Source: Sphingomonas sp.
Lineage (GTDB): Bacteria > Pseudomonadota > Alphaproteobacteria > Sphingomonadales > Sphingomonadaceae
DNA length: 64,000 bases
Direction: 5' to 3'
NCBI RefSeq assembly: GCF_017745215.1
Contig: NZ_JAGHZV010000004.1
Location: 184,172-248,171 of the forward strand
Part shown: positions 34,553 to 44,217 of the stretch, piece by piece
Position numbering within the stretch: the first letter of the stretch is position 1
How the letters are laid out: every line of letters starts with the position of its first letter
The notes under the pieces: model-generated
Seen by the model: the letters and a program-made list of their open reading frames with translations, nothing else
Told to the model about the DNA's origin: nothing
Database searches by the model: none
Program-made: the position numbers and the translations under genes

Positions 34553-36418
34553 TCATGCCGCGAGCGGCACCGCCTCAGGCTCCGGCTGCGCGGCCGGCTC
34601 CGCTTCCGGATCCGGCTCGGGAAGCGCGCCCGCGCCCGGCGACGCCGGGTCCGGCTCGTCGTCGGCGGTGAGCGCGGCGACCACCAGCGCGCGCGCCTTG
34701 ACGCTGCCGACGCCGCCGCGCGTGGTATAGGCGTCGGGCGGGAATGCCATCCACTTCGGCACCCATCCCTCGACCTTGGCGCGCCCGCCCGTGCCGTCGA
34801 GGCAGTCGCGGATGATGCGCTTCATCGTCGCGCCCTTCTCCTTGGCGTTGGCGTCGGCGACGCTCTTACCAGCGACCTCGGCGACGAGCATGGCGAGCAC
34901 TTCCTTGTCGCGGACCTGCTCGAAAAAGGCGTCGTCGGCCTGCCACCAGTCCGCCATGCGCACGCCGATCTCGGCACCGACCGCCTCGACCGCAGCGCTT
35001 CCGGCGGCGAGGCTCTCGCCGATCACGATGGCGATCACGTCGAGCAGCTCGGCGTCGCCGAGCGCGAGCAGCCGCAGGAACACGCCGACGATGCCATAGG
35101 GATCGCCATTGCCGCCGACCACGGTCGGCTCCTCGGGATCGAAGCCGAGCAGCCCCAGCACCGCGCGGCGGCGCTCGTCGAACACCGTCTCGCCGCGACA
35201 GGTTTCGACGCTCTCGCGGACCGCATCGTTCGGTGCCGACTGCGGCTCGGGGCGCACGCTCCACAGGTGCGAGCCGGTGATCGCGTGCGCCACCATCAGC
35301 CGCAGCGCGACCTGCGGGTGGCCGGTCAGCGCGGCGCGGACGGCGGCGTGGCGGTGCAGGTCGATATAGCCCTGCATCGCGCTGGTGACCTCGGGCCGCT
35401 GCGGCTTGGTGGCAGGCGCGGCGGTGTCTCCGCCGTTCTCGCCGTCGCGTCGCCGCGCGCGCTGCGCCTCCCTGCCGGTCAGATAGCCCTCGTGGAAGGT
35501 GACCTCGCCGCGCGGGGACACGACGATATAGACGCGCCCGCCCTTGCGCTTGGTCGCCTTCTCATACTCCCACGAATGGAAGTGCGCGTCGGGTCCGACC
35601 ACCACCGCGTCGCTCCATCCCGCTTCGAGATAGGCGGCGCGGCGCGCCTCGACCGCTTCGTTCTGCGCGGTCCAGAATGCGCCCACGTCCGCGAAATAGC
35701 GGTCCTCGCCGAACAGGTCGGCGACGGTGGCGATCCCGCTCGCCTCCACGTCGAATAGCGCGTTGCCGACCGGCACCGACGCGCCGCCGAACAGCCACGC
35801 CTTGAGCTGGTGGCCGGTCGGGCAATAGGCCGATTCGTCGTCGTAGAGCGCGAGCCACTCCTTCTGCCGGGCCTTGCTGGCGAGCGTCAGCTGGCGGACG
35901 GTCGCGGCATCGATCTGCTCGCGGCGATAGAGGTCGCGGATGCGCGGCAAGAGGTTGCCGAGCGCGAGCACACGCTTGATCGTCAGCTCGGGAAGCCCGA
36001 ACGTCGCGACCAGCTCGGCGAGGCTGCGCCCCTCCTTCACCAGCCGGGTGAACGTCTCCCACTGCGTCACTTCGTCGGGGTCGAGGCGGGCGAGGTTCTC
36101 GATCAGCGAGGCCTCGACCGCATCGGCGTCGTCGCCGCCTTCGAGGATCGCGCACGGCAGCGGCTCGGCGTCGGGCGGGCTGGCAGGCTTGGCGGCGCGG
36201 CGTTCCTCGGCGACGATCCGCGCGGCGTGGAAGCGCCGCGCCCCGCCGACGATCTCGAACACGCCGGGCTCGCAATTGGGCCGCACGATCAGCGGCTGGA
36301 TGACGCCGCGCGTGCGCACGGTCGGCAGGATGTCCGACACGTCCGGGGCCTTCTTCGCATAGCGCATGTTGGCCTTGCTGACGGTCAGCTTGTCCAAGGG
36401 AATGAATTCGAGTTTCAT
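34553..36418 (-). CDS. ParB/RepB-like partition protein
   Basis: A 621-residue ParB-like protein. The N-terminal ParB domain contains RTRGVIQPLIVRP, IVGGARRFHAA and AVEASLIENLARLDPDEVTQWE, the nucleotide-binding and arginine patch region; a helix-turn-helix follows (SLAELVATFGLPELTIKRVL). The large C-terminal region, typical of the long ParB versions on integrative elements, ends in a Pro/Glu/Ala repeat. It probably stabilises the excised element or acts in replication control. No ParA is visible in the window. Confidence 0.88.
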   Translation of the reverse strand: MKLEFIPLDKLTVSKANMRYAKKAPDVSDILPTVRTRGVIQPLIVRPNCEPGVFEIVGGARRFHAARIVAEERRAAKPASPPDAEPLPCAILEGGDDADAVEASLIENLARLDPDEVTQWETFTRLVKEGRSLAELVATFGLPELTIKRVLALGNLLPRIRDLYRREQIDAATVRQLTLASKARQKEWLALYDDESAYCPTGHQLKAWLFGGASVPVGNALFDVEASGIATVADLFGEDRYFADVGAFWTAQNEAVEARRAAYLEAGWSDAVVVGPDAHFHSWEYEKATKRKGGRVYIVVSPRGEVTFHEGYLTGREAQRARRRDGENGGDTAAPATKPQRPEVTSAMQGYIDLHRHAAVRAALTGHPQVALRLMVAHAITGSHLWSVRPEPQSAPNDAVRESVETCRGETVFDERRRAVLGLLGFDPEEPTVVGGNGDPYGIVGVFLRLLALGDAELLDVIAIVIGESLAAGSAAVEAVGAEIGVRMADWWQADDAFFEQVRDKEVLAMLVAEVAGKSVADANAKEKGATMKRIIRDCLDGTGGRAKVEGWVPKWMAFPPDAYTTRGGVGSVKARALVVAALTADDEPDPASPGAGALPEPDPEAEPAAQPEPEAVPLAA

Positions 36419-36540
36419 GGCACTGCTCCTGATTGGAGTGCCGGTCCCGTCGCGCTTGCAGGTGAGGCGGGACCGGCTTCGTTGCGGCGAGACGCGCCGC
36501 GCGTCAGGGAACCCATCAAAGTAGTACTTTGATGGGACCC

Positions 36541-36948
36541 TCAGCCGTCCCCCTCAGGGTCCGGAAGCGGGTCGGAGAGGATCGCGCCGCGCGTGCGCGC
36601 GAGCCGCTCGGCGAGCAGGATCGAACCGGCGAGGCGCGCCGACCTGGCCCAGACCGACAGCGGCACGTCGCTCGCGAACAGCAGGTCGCGCTCGATGCCG
36701 AGCCCGAACGGCAGGCGCACCGCCGCCAGTTCGGACAGGCTGAACGTGCCCAGCTCGGGGCAACCGAAGCCCAAGTCGGCGAGCCCAAACAGCGTGTCGC
36801 CATCGGGATGAAGCTCGGTCGCAAGCCATGTCGCGGGACCAAGCGGATTGAAAAATTTGACCAGCGGCGCAGGGTCGTGGCCGGGGTGGTCGGGGGCGTC
36901 GCCGTTGCGGCGCAGCGCCGCGCGCAGCTCGGGGGTGAGCAGGTTCAT
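36541..36948 (-). CDS. DUF2958 family protein
   Basis: A 135-residue DUF2958 protein, a frequent element-encoded protein of unknown function. Diagnostic stretches are LLTPELRAALRRNG, VKFFNPLGPATWLATEL and FGLADLGFGCPELGTFSL. The ATG at 36948 overlaps the stop of the gene upstream by 4 nt. It is co-transcribed with the small hypothetical and ArdC-like genes. Confidence 0.88.
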   Translation of the reverse strand: MNLLTPELRAALRRNGDAPDHPGHDPAPLVKFFNPLGPATWLATELHPDGDTLFGLADLGFGCPELGTFSLSELAAVRLPFGLGIERDLLFASDVPLSVWARSARLAGSILLAERLARTRGAILSDPLPDPEGDG

Positions 36949-37241
36949 CGGTCGGACTCCTTGGGGAAGGTGGGGGAGGAAGGCCGGTCGGGCGGCGCGG
37001 CGGGCGTCGGCGCGGGCCGGGGCGTGAACAGCTCGAGCTGGTTGCGCGCGGCGAGGTCGAACAGGCCGAGGTCGCACGCGCGCTGCGGCTTCTTGGGGCC
37101 AAGCGGCTGCGCGGCGCGCAACGCCAGCCGGTCGGCCTGCGTGATCGGCGCGACGCCGGGAACGAGGCTCTGGACGCCGATCGGTGTCGCCTCGGCGTCG
37201 AAGCGGGCTGGCGCGGACGCGACGGGAGCGGGCGTGCTCAT
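36945..37241 (-). CDS. Small hypothetical protein between ArdC and DUF2958
   Basis: A 98-residue protein rich in Pro and Ala, without recognisable domain. It has a short ordered-looking centre (ADRLALRAAQPLGPKKPQRA, then DLGLFDLAARNQLELF) flanked by disordered tails. ATGA-type overlaps at both ends (37238-37241 and 36945-36948) support it as a real gene in the ardC operon. Function unknown. Confidence 0.65.
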   Translation of the reverse strand: MSTPAPVASAPARFDAEATPIGVQSLVPGVAPITQADRLALRAAQPLGPKKPQRACDLGLFDLAARNQLELFTPRPAPTPAAPPDRPSSPTFPKESDR

Positions 37242-38254
37242 GCCGCCCGCTCCCGCGCTGCGTCCTGCGCTTGCGTGTGGCGCGCGAGCAGCCAGTCGGC
37301 GGCCTTGGTCGCGGCGCTCGCGGCGCGGAAGATCGCGCGATTGTCCTCGCGCAGCACGTCGAGCCAGCTCGCGATATAGTCGGCGTGGCGCACGGTCGGC
37401 GCGATGCCGAGCGCCGCGCACAGGAACGCCGAGCCCATCTCGGCGACCAGCTCCTCGCGCGCATAGGGCTTGCTGCCGAAGCAGCCCGACTGGTCGCGAT
37501 TCAGCCGGGCCGGATGCCCGGTCGCGTGGGTCAGCTCGTGCAGGCAGGTCCGGTAATAGTCGACCTGCTCGAAGAAGGCGGGCTGTGGCGGGACCTGCAC
37601 ATAGTCGGAACCGGGCGCGTAGAAGGCGCGGTTGCCGCCGATCCGCACCTCGACGCCACTCGCGGCGATGCAGGCTTCTGCGACAGGGACGATCTCGCGC
37701 TCGGGAAGCGGCACTGGGTCCGGGGCGAGCCCTTCGCGCAGGCCTTCGCACTGCGCCACGTTGAACACAGTGAAACGCTTGAGGAACGGGATCGCGCGGC
37801 TCCGCTCGTCACCGGACGCGGCGGGCTCGCCGCCTTCGCGTCCCTCGCCGCCCGCGCCTTCGATCCCACCCCCTCTGCCGGTCTTGCCCGCCTCGCGCGG
37901 GATGAAGCGGTTGGCATAGACGACGCTGGTGCCGTGCTCGCCCTTGCGCACGCAGCCGCCCGCCTCCTGCGCCTGCCGGAAGGTGAGCCAGCTCTGCGAC
38001 GGATAGCCATGGCGGATGACCGCGCCCCACAGGATCAGGACGTTGACCCCGCTATAGGGGCGGCGGCTGAGCGCGTTGCGCGGCAGCCCGGGACCGGGGC
38101 CAGCCGCGCCCCACGGCTGCACCCATGGCAGCCGCCCGGCTTCGAGTTCGGCGATGATGCGGTCGGTGACTTCGTCGTACAGGCTGACGCGGCCGGCGCC
38201 ACGCGCCGGGGTCCGGCGGCCGGTCTTGGCGGAACGCTGGTGGGGAGAATGCAC
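37238..38254 (-). CDS. ardC: ArdC-like antirestriction protein (DUF1738, zincin)
   Basis: A 338-residue ArdC-family protein. The N-terminal ssDNA-binding domain (DEVTDRIIAELEAGRLPWVQPW onward, in part) is followed by a zincin metallopeptidase-like domain with LHELTHATGHP (His239, Glu240, His243) and a downstream EELVAEMG. ArdC proteins protect incoming single-stranded DNA from restriction during conjugation. A Gly/Glu-rich insert (124-152) separates the halves. It fits the mobile setting, and contrasts with the restriction genes in the cargo. Confidence 0.87.
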   Translation of the reverse strand: MHSPHQRSAKTGRRTPARGAGRVSLYDEVTDRIIAELEAGRLPWVQPWGAAGPGPGLPRNALSRRPYSGVNVLILWGAVIRHGYPSQSWLTFRQAQEAGGCVRKGEHGTSVVYANRFIPREAGKTGRGGGIEGAGGEGREGGEPAASGDERSRAIPFLKRFTVFNVAQCEGLREGLAPDPVPLPEREIVPVAEACIAASGVEVRIGGNRAFYAPGSDYVQVPPQPAFFEQVDYYRTCLHELTHATGHPARLNRDQSGCFGSKPYAREELVAEMGSAFLCAALGIAPTVRHADYIASWLDVLREDNRAIFRAASAATKAADWLLARHTQAQDAARERAA

Positions 38255-39029
38255 GGCTCGCCTCCTTGCGCCACCCGAAAAAGCCCATGGCCCTCCCGGA
38301 AAGCGGGGGCGGGCGGCGAGAAGCGACCGGAGAGGCCCGCACGAGCGGGCGGCGGCACCGAAGGGCGGAACGCAAGTGGAGCACCCCGGAGCGAAGCGGA
38401 GGGGTTGCCGCCGGCCGCGGCGGGCCTAGCAGGGAGCGCCGCCCGTCCCCGCTTGCCGGGAGCGGCCTCCAGCAACGCCGCCGCGCGCACGCGCGGCGTC
38501 CGTCAGGCCGGTGCCGTCAGGCGCCGGCCCAAGCGCCAGCGATCGTCACCGAAGGCCGAGACCGGCACGGGCTCGGCAGAGCCGGGCTCTGCCCGGCGGC
38601 GTAGAGCGCGGTCGCCCGGACGGCGAACGGCGATCAAACAAAAGGGAGCACTCTTGCGAGCGGCGCGGCGCAGCGGCGTGCGCGCGGGCCTGGGGGCTAG
38701 CCGCCGTTGCGCCGCAAGCCAGGCGAGCAAGTGTGCGACGCGGGCCTACGACAAACGCGCGAACCCTGGCGGCATGCGCAGCATGTCCGCCAGCGTGCGC
38801 ACCGCTTGCCCGCGTCCATCTGCCGTTGCCGCCGAGCGGGCGAGGTGTCAGAGGATAGTTGAAAATGGCCGGAGGTGCGAAAACACCGGACGAACGACCG
38901 CCTCGACCGTTTTGCCAAATTTCTGACCAGCCCACGACTCGCATCGGTAGCTGCGTCGCCGACGATGTCCCATCCCGTACAAGTCGATGGCCCGGCTAAC
39001 GTACGCGATTGCGTCTGTGCTCGGGGGTG
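38255..39029. other. 775-bp intergenic region upstream of ardC
   Basis: No gene is recognised although several GC-rich frames are open. It contains repeated words such as GGAGCGAAGCGGAGG (38389-38403) and a hairpin GCCGGGC-TCT-GCCCGGC (38581-38597) that could terminate transcription. From about 38900 the composition becomes less GC-rich, marking the change from element backbone to the ABC-transporter block. Confidence 0.45.
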
Positions 39030-40151
39030 TTAGGCGAATTCGCGACTGAGGAAGTCGTTGGTGCCCCGCATGGCACGATGCGAACGCGCGTGTGAGCGGG
39101 ACGCCTCAGTGCGGTCCTCAGCCTGCCCAGCATGATGCCCGCAATTCTTTGCGGGGTCGGCTACGGTGTCGATCTCGCACAGTTCCCGCTTAGTCGCGTA
39201 ACGATGGAAAGCATGACCGAAATTCCAAGCCTTGAACCGAAGCAAGCTTTCCGTTTCGGAGCCTCCAACGCACAGGCGCTCGAAACCTAGTGCTCTCGCG
39301 GTGTGCATGGCTTCAAGAAAGCAAAACTGGGCTCCGCCTCTCAGATTGTGATCGGCCAAATGGACATAAAGCGCAGCCATATCGCCGGTCACCGCTCCGC
39401 CGACAGAAAGGCCCACCATCTTGCCGGCGACCTCCATAACCCGACCGAAATGCTCCGCGCGAGCAAGGCGAAGACGCTCCAGAAAGCGCACGACCGGCGC
39501 AATCGCGCGGTCGCCCTTATGTGCCCCATGGTCATCCATCTCGCCCGCAATGCGCTCAGCAAAGGCGCAAGCCGCGGCGAAGTCGGTATCTATGTCGTAA
39601 TCGCGAACTATGGGCTCGCCGTTTCCACGAACGAACCGGCGGGCTTGATAGCGCCAATTTGAGAATTCTGCCGACGGAAAGCTCTGAGGCAGGTCGCGCG
39701 GCAGGACCGCTTCCGGCAAGACTGCGCGGAGATCCCATTCGATCTGCGGAAATCGATCCTCGAACTCGACCGGCGTATTGGGACCGCATACCAGATCGGC
39801 AACGGCGCTCACTTGCTCGGCTACGGTAACTGAACGTTCTATCGGAACGTGGCGAAGCGTATCGAGGCGGATGCCTTGCACTTCCATGAGCTTCACCAAC
39901 TCGGCGAAGAACGCTGGGAGGTCGGCTCCGAAGGGTGCGAACGCGACCGCGTGCCGCAGCTTATCGTCCCTGCTCACGCTGACGCTTACCAGACAGTCGC
40001 CGTCTGCTGAGGACGCGTGGAGAAGTTCGTCGCCTACGAAAAACAGCGTATAAAGAGCGCCGAATTCATAATGAGGCGCGTGGGCAGCTCGCTCCCTTGC
40101 GAGGCCTTCAGCGAGAGCGCTGTACTTGATGTGGTCAACCCGCATTCCCAT
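39030..40151 (-). CDS. DUF2156/GNAT-like acyltransferase
   Basis: A 373-residue protein whose second half resembles the DUF2156 (phosphatidylglycerol lysyltransferase-type, GNAT-fold) domain: a strand with GKMVGLSVGGAV, GDMAALYVHLADHNLRGGAQ, then FERLCVGGSETESLLRFKAWNFG. The first half (ELLHASSADGDCLVSVSV and beyond) would be the paired GNAT-like subdomain. It starts 2 nt after the ABC ATPase stop, so it is co-transcribed. It may transfer an aminoacyl or acyl group to a lipid or small molecule handled by the transporter; that is a guess. Confidence 0.5.
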   Translation of the reverse strand: MGMRVDHIKYSALAEGLARERAAHAPHYEFGALYTLFFVGDELLHASSADGDCLVSVSVSRDDKLRHAVAFAPFGADLPAFFAELVKLMEVQGIRLDTLRHVPIERSVTVAEQVSAVADLVCGPNTPVEFEDRFPQIEWDLRAVLPEAVLPRDLPQSFPSAEFSNWRYQARRFVRGNGEPIVRDYDIDTDFAAACAFAERIAGEMDDHGAHKGDRAIAPVVRFLERLRLARAEHFGRVMEVAGKMVGLSVGGAVTGDMAALYVHLADHNLRGGAQFCFLEAMHTARALGFERLCVGGSETESLLRFKAWNFGHAFHRYATKRELCEIDTVADPAKNCGHHAGQAEDRTEASRSHARSHRAMRGTNDFLSREFA

Positions 40152-40153
40152 GG

Positions 40154-41281
40154 TCAGCGATGGCCTTCCGCAACGTGCGAGCGCGAACTCGTCGGTTCTT
40201 CAATTCCCACCCATATATCGGCATTTGGTTTCACCCAAGCCTCCGCCTTACCGGGAACGCACGACCATATCGACATCGGCTCCATGGCATCGTTCGAGAA
40301 TTCTACCAGCAAATTGGTGCATGGTTTGTCACCGTCGGTCTGGTCTATTTCACGTACTTTCCCCTGAACGTAGGTTGAATTTTCCTGCGTCAGACGCACA
40401 AGAACCTTATCGTCGTCGATAATCACGAAGCCCCTGGTGCCCGTTTTCCGACGGCGCAGCTGAAAAAGGGCCTCGATCTTACCGATCGCCTCGGTGTAAA
40501 AAATGTTTTTGGCATCGAAAAATTCCGCCCAAAACAGGGATGGCGGCCGTGCTCGAATTTCAGAAAGAGGGTAACCTAGGCCGCCGTTCGTATCAACAGT
40601 GATAGACTTTCCGCCACGGGCGGTATTTTGGTCAATGGCCACGAAACGTGGGTTGAGTGGGGCAAGGCGCTCAATCAACATCCGGTCGTGGGTGATGCAG
40701 ATGACAAAACGCCGGTCGACGTTGAGCTCCGCGATCCAACCGGACGTCGCCAAAGGTTGGCGATGCTGCAGATAAACATCGAGCGCTGTCACGAGCTGCT
40801 CAATTCCGAGATAGTCAAGGGAAGAGCTGGGCTCATCCAGAATCATGCCAAAGCGGGATGTCATCAATGTCCGCGCGATGCTCAGACGCTGGGCTTCACC
40901 GCCACTGAGTGTGGCTGCCGATTTCCTCTGGCTGGTCGTCAGATCCACGTAGCGCAATACCGCCTCGATCTCGCTGTTGGATCCAAGCGCGAATTTCGAA
41001 CTGTGGCGCACTAGCTCGAGATTATCGAGCACAGTTCCGGGGACCAGTTCCGCGTGCTGCCAGCACATCGCTGGCAGTTCGTGCACGACGCTGGGCTGTT
41101 CACGCCTCAGCCCACAGAGATAGGTAGCCAGAGAGGTCTTGCCTCCACCATTGGGCCCAACGACAATTAGTAGCCCCTTGTCGGGGACGATGAGGCGAGG
41201 AATTTCTACATCGATTCCTGTCGGCAGCCGAAAACGGCCGTCTTTTATCGAAAAGTTGGGGGCAGGGTTCTCATCGGACAT
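40154..41281 (-). CDS. ABC transporter ATP-binding protein
   Basis: A 375-residue ABC ATPase. Walker A VGPNGGGKTS (41-50), signature LSGGEAQRLSIART, Walker B FGMILDEPSSSLD and H-loop CITHD are intact. A C-terminal extension of about 130 residues (TGTRGFVIIDDDKVLVRLTQ and on) probably forms a TOBE-like domain as in PotA/FbpC-type importers. The ATG at 41281 lies inside the end of the permease gene. It energises the adjacent fused permease. Confidence 0.88.
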   Translation of the reverse strand: MSDENPAPNFSIKDGRFRLPTGIDVEIPRLIVPDKGLLIVVGPNGGGKTSLATYLCGLRREQPSVVHELPAMCWQHAELVPGTVLDNLELVRHSSKFALGSNSEIEAVLRYVDLTTSQRKSAATLSGGEAQRLSIARTLMTSRFGMILDEPSSSLDYLGIEQLVTALDVYLQHRQPLATSGWIAELNVDRRFVICITHDRMLIERLAPLNPRFVAIDQNTARGGKSITVDTNGGLGYPLSEIRARPPSLFWAEFFDAKNIFYTEAIGKIEALFQLRRRKTGTRGFVIIDDDKVLVRLTQENSTYVQGKVREIDQTDGDKPCTNLLVEFSNDAMEPMSIWSCVPGKAEAWVKPNADIWVGIEEPTSSRSHVAEGHR

Positions 41282-42827
41282 TAGAACGCCTCGAGATTGC
41301 GAAGAGCAAGGTCGCCATTCCAAGCAAAAGGGCCAAGAGGTAACTGATTACGACGCCGGTCGCGATGAAGCCTGGGTCATAGGTTGTTGAGATCTGATCG
41401 CGGAACCAGACACCGAATGGCCGGTCTGAGCCCGCCGTGGAGCGACTGACGGAGGTGTCGAAGAGCGCGAAGAACAACCATAGCAAGGCTGCGCCGAGCA
41501 GTGCAGGATGGGCATGGCCGATTGACAGCATCAAGCGACGCCCCGGTCTGACCCCTGCATTTTCCAGCACGCTCTGGAAGCGGTTATTCCGGCTGACTGG
41601 GTGCAGCGCCGCGAGGGCAGCGATAGCGGGAAATAAGGTTACCCACATCCAGAATGCGGCCCAGCCGGCGCTGCCGGCAGATTGAAACAGGTAGCTGGTC
41701 GGCGTAACGAAGAAATCTCCCCGCATCACTGGCGGTATGAGCAACCCAAACATTGAGATCGCAACAGCGACCGAAAGCGCGCCGCTCGGCGGACGCGTCT
41801 CACGCTGCTGTACGACAAGGTAGATCACGAGCGCGCTGCCGGCCGACAGAAATATTCCGACCGCCAGATAGATGACGGTGGGCGCCGTAATCAGGCTGAT
41901 TGCTGCCAAGAATGGCATGAGCTTCCCGTTCATTTCCGAATAATGACTCAATGAAACAGCGAGCGGCGTGCCGCCAATCAAGACCGCAAGGGCCCAAAGC
42001 GGCCAGACGGCGACGGATCGTCTTCTCTGAAACAGCTCTTTGCGCTTGCCGCGTATCGAAGCTCTCCACCAGCCAAGCACGTTTGCGCCTCCCGCGGCAA
42101 TCGCTCCGACGATCGCAACAACGAATGTCAATGCATACGCTATTGCGCGATTGTCGGTGGTTTTTGACCAGTCGTTTATGACGTTGCCCAAACCGGTAAG
42201 CTGCCCTCCGCTCGAATAGCTCATGCCGACATTATCAGTAGCCATGATCATTAATACGAACAAAAACTGAGCTATTATGGCCGATAATATATTTGGAATG
42301 ACGCGATTCTTTATGATTTGGCTTTCGGAAAGGCCGAGGCTCTGCGCTACCATGAGTATGTCATGAGAGAAGCGCGATACGCTTAGATAGCTAAACACCA
42401 AGCAAATTGGCATATATCTGTACACGAGCACGTAAGTCGCGAGTGGTATCGGCGGAGACGGTATGGTCCGTGCAATCCAGGTAATGGCTTCATAAGGAAG
42501 CGCCTGCGGCATCAGGAACAGGCAGATGAGAAGAATTTTGAACCTGAGATTTCGAGTGTGAATAACCCATGCCACCAGCAGACTTAGCACCACCGAAATA
42601 ATGCTCGCGGATGTGACGACTAGCAGATTTGCCGGATTCTGGAAGAAATGGAGGCTTTCTTTCCCGGCCCTACTCAGCGCCGTCGAATCCACGTTGTGCA
42701 AACCATCGACCGCTAGGCCGGCGGCAATCACACACGCAATTGCCGGCAACCCGAATACCAACAGTACATAAATCCGCAGATATCGGTGCCACTTAGTGGC
42801 GGAAGATCGGGAGGCGGGATCAGTCAT
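41271..42827 (-). CDS. ABC transporter permease, two fused membrane domains
   Basis: A 518-residue permease with about twelve hydrophobic segments, so it is two permease domains in one chain, like FbpB or ThiP. Two coupling (EAA-type) loops are visible: AQSLGLSESQIIKNRVIP near residue 185 and ENAGVRPGRRLMLSIGHAHP near 440. The ATG at 42827 follows GTGAGG and the stop of the preceding gene by 4 nt. With the neighbouring ATPase and binding protein it forms an importer; the substrate cannot be read. Confidence 0.85.
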   Translation of the reverse strand: MTDPASRSSATKWHRYLRIYVLLVFGLPAIACVIAAGLAVDGLHNVDSTALSRAGKESLHFFQNPANLLVVTSASIISVVLSLLVAWVIHTRNLRFKILLICLFLMPQALPYEAITWIARTIPSPPIPLATYVLVYRYMPICLVFSYLSVSRFSHDILMVAQSLGLSESQIIKNRVIPNILSAIIAQFLFVLMIMATDNVGMSYSSGGQLTGLGNVINDWSKTTDNRAIAYALTFVVAIVGAIAAGGANVLGWWRASIRGKRKELFQRRRSVAVWPLWALAVLIGGTPLAVSLSHYSEMNGKLMPFLAAISLITAPTVIYLAVGIFLSAGSALVIYLVVQQRETRPPSGALSVAVAISMFGLLIPPVMRGDFFVTPTSYLFQSAGSAGWAAFWMWVTLFPAIAALAALHPVSRNNRFQSVLENAGVRPGRRLMLSIGHAHPALLGAALLWLFFALFDTSVSRSTAGSDRPFGVWFRDQISTTYDPGFIATGVVISYLLALLLGMATLLFAISRRSNVR

Positions 42828-42831
42828 GGCC

Positions 42832-44187
42832 TCACTCAATCTCAAATATCGAAAGCGGATGCGGTGCTTTAAGCGGGATCACTCGGTCAATCACCTCTAT
42901 TCCTGCGAGATCAAGGCCAAGCAGTACATTGCCCTTTTGATTGAGTGGTACCCAACACGGCAAACTTACGCGCGTGGCATCGAAAGTAGGACTTCCAATG
43001 AGCAATTCACGTTCGAATTGGCGTCTTACCCACGTATCGATTGTCCTTGCATCTTTTCTTACTTCGGTGGAGTAGGGAGCCGGCAGCATTAGATACCCTA
43101 GGCATTCCATATACTTGGAAAGCATGGCGCCTTGCGGCGCTAGAATTGGAAGCAGCTTGATTTCGGGTTTTGCGGTGTCAAGAAGCCATGACCCGCCCCC
43201 GATAACGATCGTTTCAACTTCCTCTTCAATTGCATCCATGAGGACGAAAGGGTTGTCGACGACGATCACGTTGGCATGCTTGCCTGCGAGCCGGAGCCCA
43301 TCTAGCAGCGCGGTTACCTGCTTGATCTCCTCATCTTGAAACAGTTCGGCCTTGCCGGTGATCGTTATGGCCAAGAGATTCCAGAGCAGGACTGGCCAGT
43401 TCAGCACGTAGATTTTGCAGCTCGGAGGGGTGTCCGAATTCACGGCCGCCACTAGCGCGGCGAGGTCAATCGACGGGCGTCCAGCAGAATCCTGCACCGC
43501 GAACCCCCCGACCGAAGAAGCCGGAGTCACCTGCTTCAGCACGACACCGGCCAGTCCCCAGAACAGCGGTCGAGCATAATGTGCAACTCGCTCGGCCGTG
43601 AAATCAATGGCTGCGCGTTTGTCCGGCTCAAGGCCTTCCATCTTATAGTTCTCGTCGAGCCCCAAGGCTTGCATTTCGGAAAGCTTGTAGGTCTCACCGC
43701 CGATCTGGACCCCACTATGGGCGAGCGGAATAAGGGCCTCACGATCGAAAGTGACGACGTAGCCGGCCGTATCCCGAAAGCGACGCGTCAATTCGGACCG
43801 CTCTCTAGCTATATAGTCAGGAAGACTGCCGCGTCGGTAGGATACGATCTCGAAACGAGGCGCGCGCTGTAGGACGTGATTGCCTATCACACTTGAGAAC
43901 ATGAACTCTTGAAAGAACTGCACGTGATGGCGCTGGCAGATGCATACCCAACGTCGCCGCAGCACTAAGGGAGCGAAACGTAGCCAGACGAAATAAACGA
44001 CAAAGCACAAGAAAATCACAAAAAATAGGATACGAGTTACATCCCCGACGAACTTCTGCTGCATCGCCGACCACAAACCCAGCAGTAGTATCATAAAAGG
44101 GTAGGCTGCGGGCCAAAGTCTATGCTTGGTTATTGGGAGCAGATTGCGCTCGACGAAGCCAGAAATGGCGTGCAGAAAGCTATGCAT
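42832..44187 (-). CDS. Membrane-anchored protein of unknown function in the ABC operon
   Basis: A 451-residue protein I do not recognise. Two hydrophobic segments lie near residues 26-44 and 50-72, followed by a long soluble region with mixed alpha/beta pattern: VTFDREALIPLAHSG, CKIYVLNWPVLLWNLLAITI, NVIVVDNPFVLMDA and TIVIGGGSWLLDTAKPEI. Parts recall a solute-binding protein tethered to the membrane, but the match is weak. Its place between binding protein and permease genes suggests it is part of the importer. GC content is low for this window. Confidence 0.5.
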   Translation of the reverse strand: MHSFLHAISGFVERNLLPITKHRLWPAAYPFMILLLGLWSAMQQKFVGDVTRILFFVIFLCFVVYFVWLRFAPLVLRRRWVCICQRHHVQFFQEFMFSSVIGNHVLQRAPRFEIVSYRRGSLPDYIARERSELTRRFRDTAGYVVTFDREALIPLAHSGVQIGGETYKLSEMQALGLDENYKMEGLEPDKRAAIDFTAERVAHYARPLFWGLAGVVLKQVTPASSVGGFAVQDSAGRPSIDLAALVAAVNSDTPPSCKIYVLNWPVLLWNLLAITITGKAELFQDEEIKQVTALLDGLRLAGKHANVIVVDNPFVLMDAIEEEVETIVIGGGSWLLDTAKPEIKLLPILAPQGAMLSKYMECLGYLMLPAPYSTEVRKDARTIDTWVRRQFERELLIGSPTFDATRVSLPCWVPLNQKGNVLLGLDLAGIEVIDRVIPLKAPHPLSIFEIE

Positions 44188-44217
44188 CGGCTAAGCCTCA
44201 CCTTGCTATGCCGATTA

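Noticed and set aside
34866..36275. Arg-rich frames overlapping the parB gene on the same strand
   Set aside because: They are shifted readings of parB with no start signal and highly biased composition.
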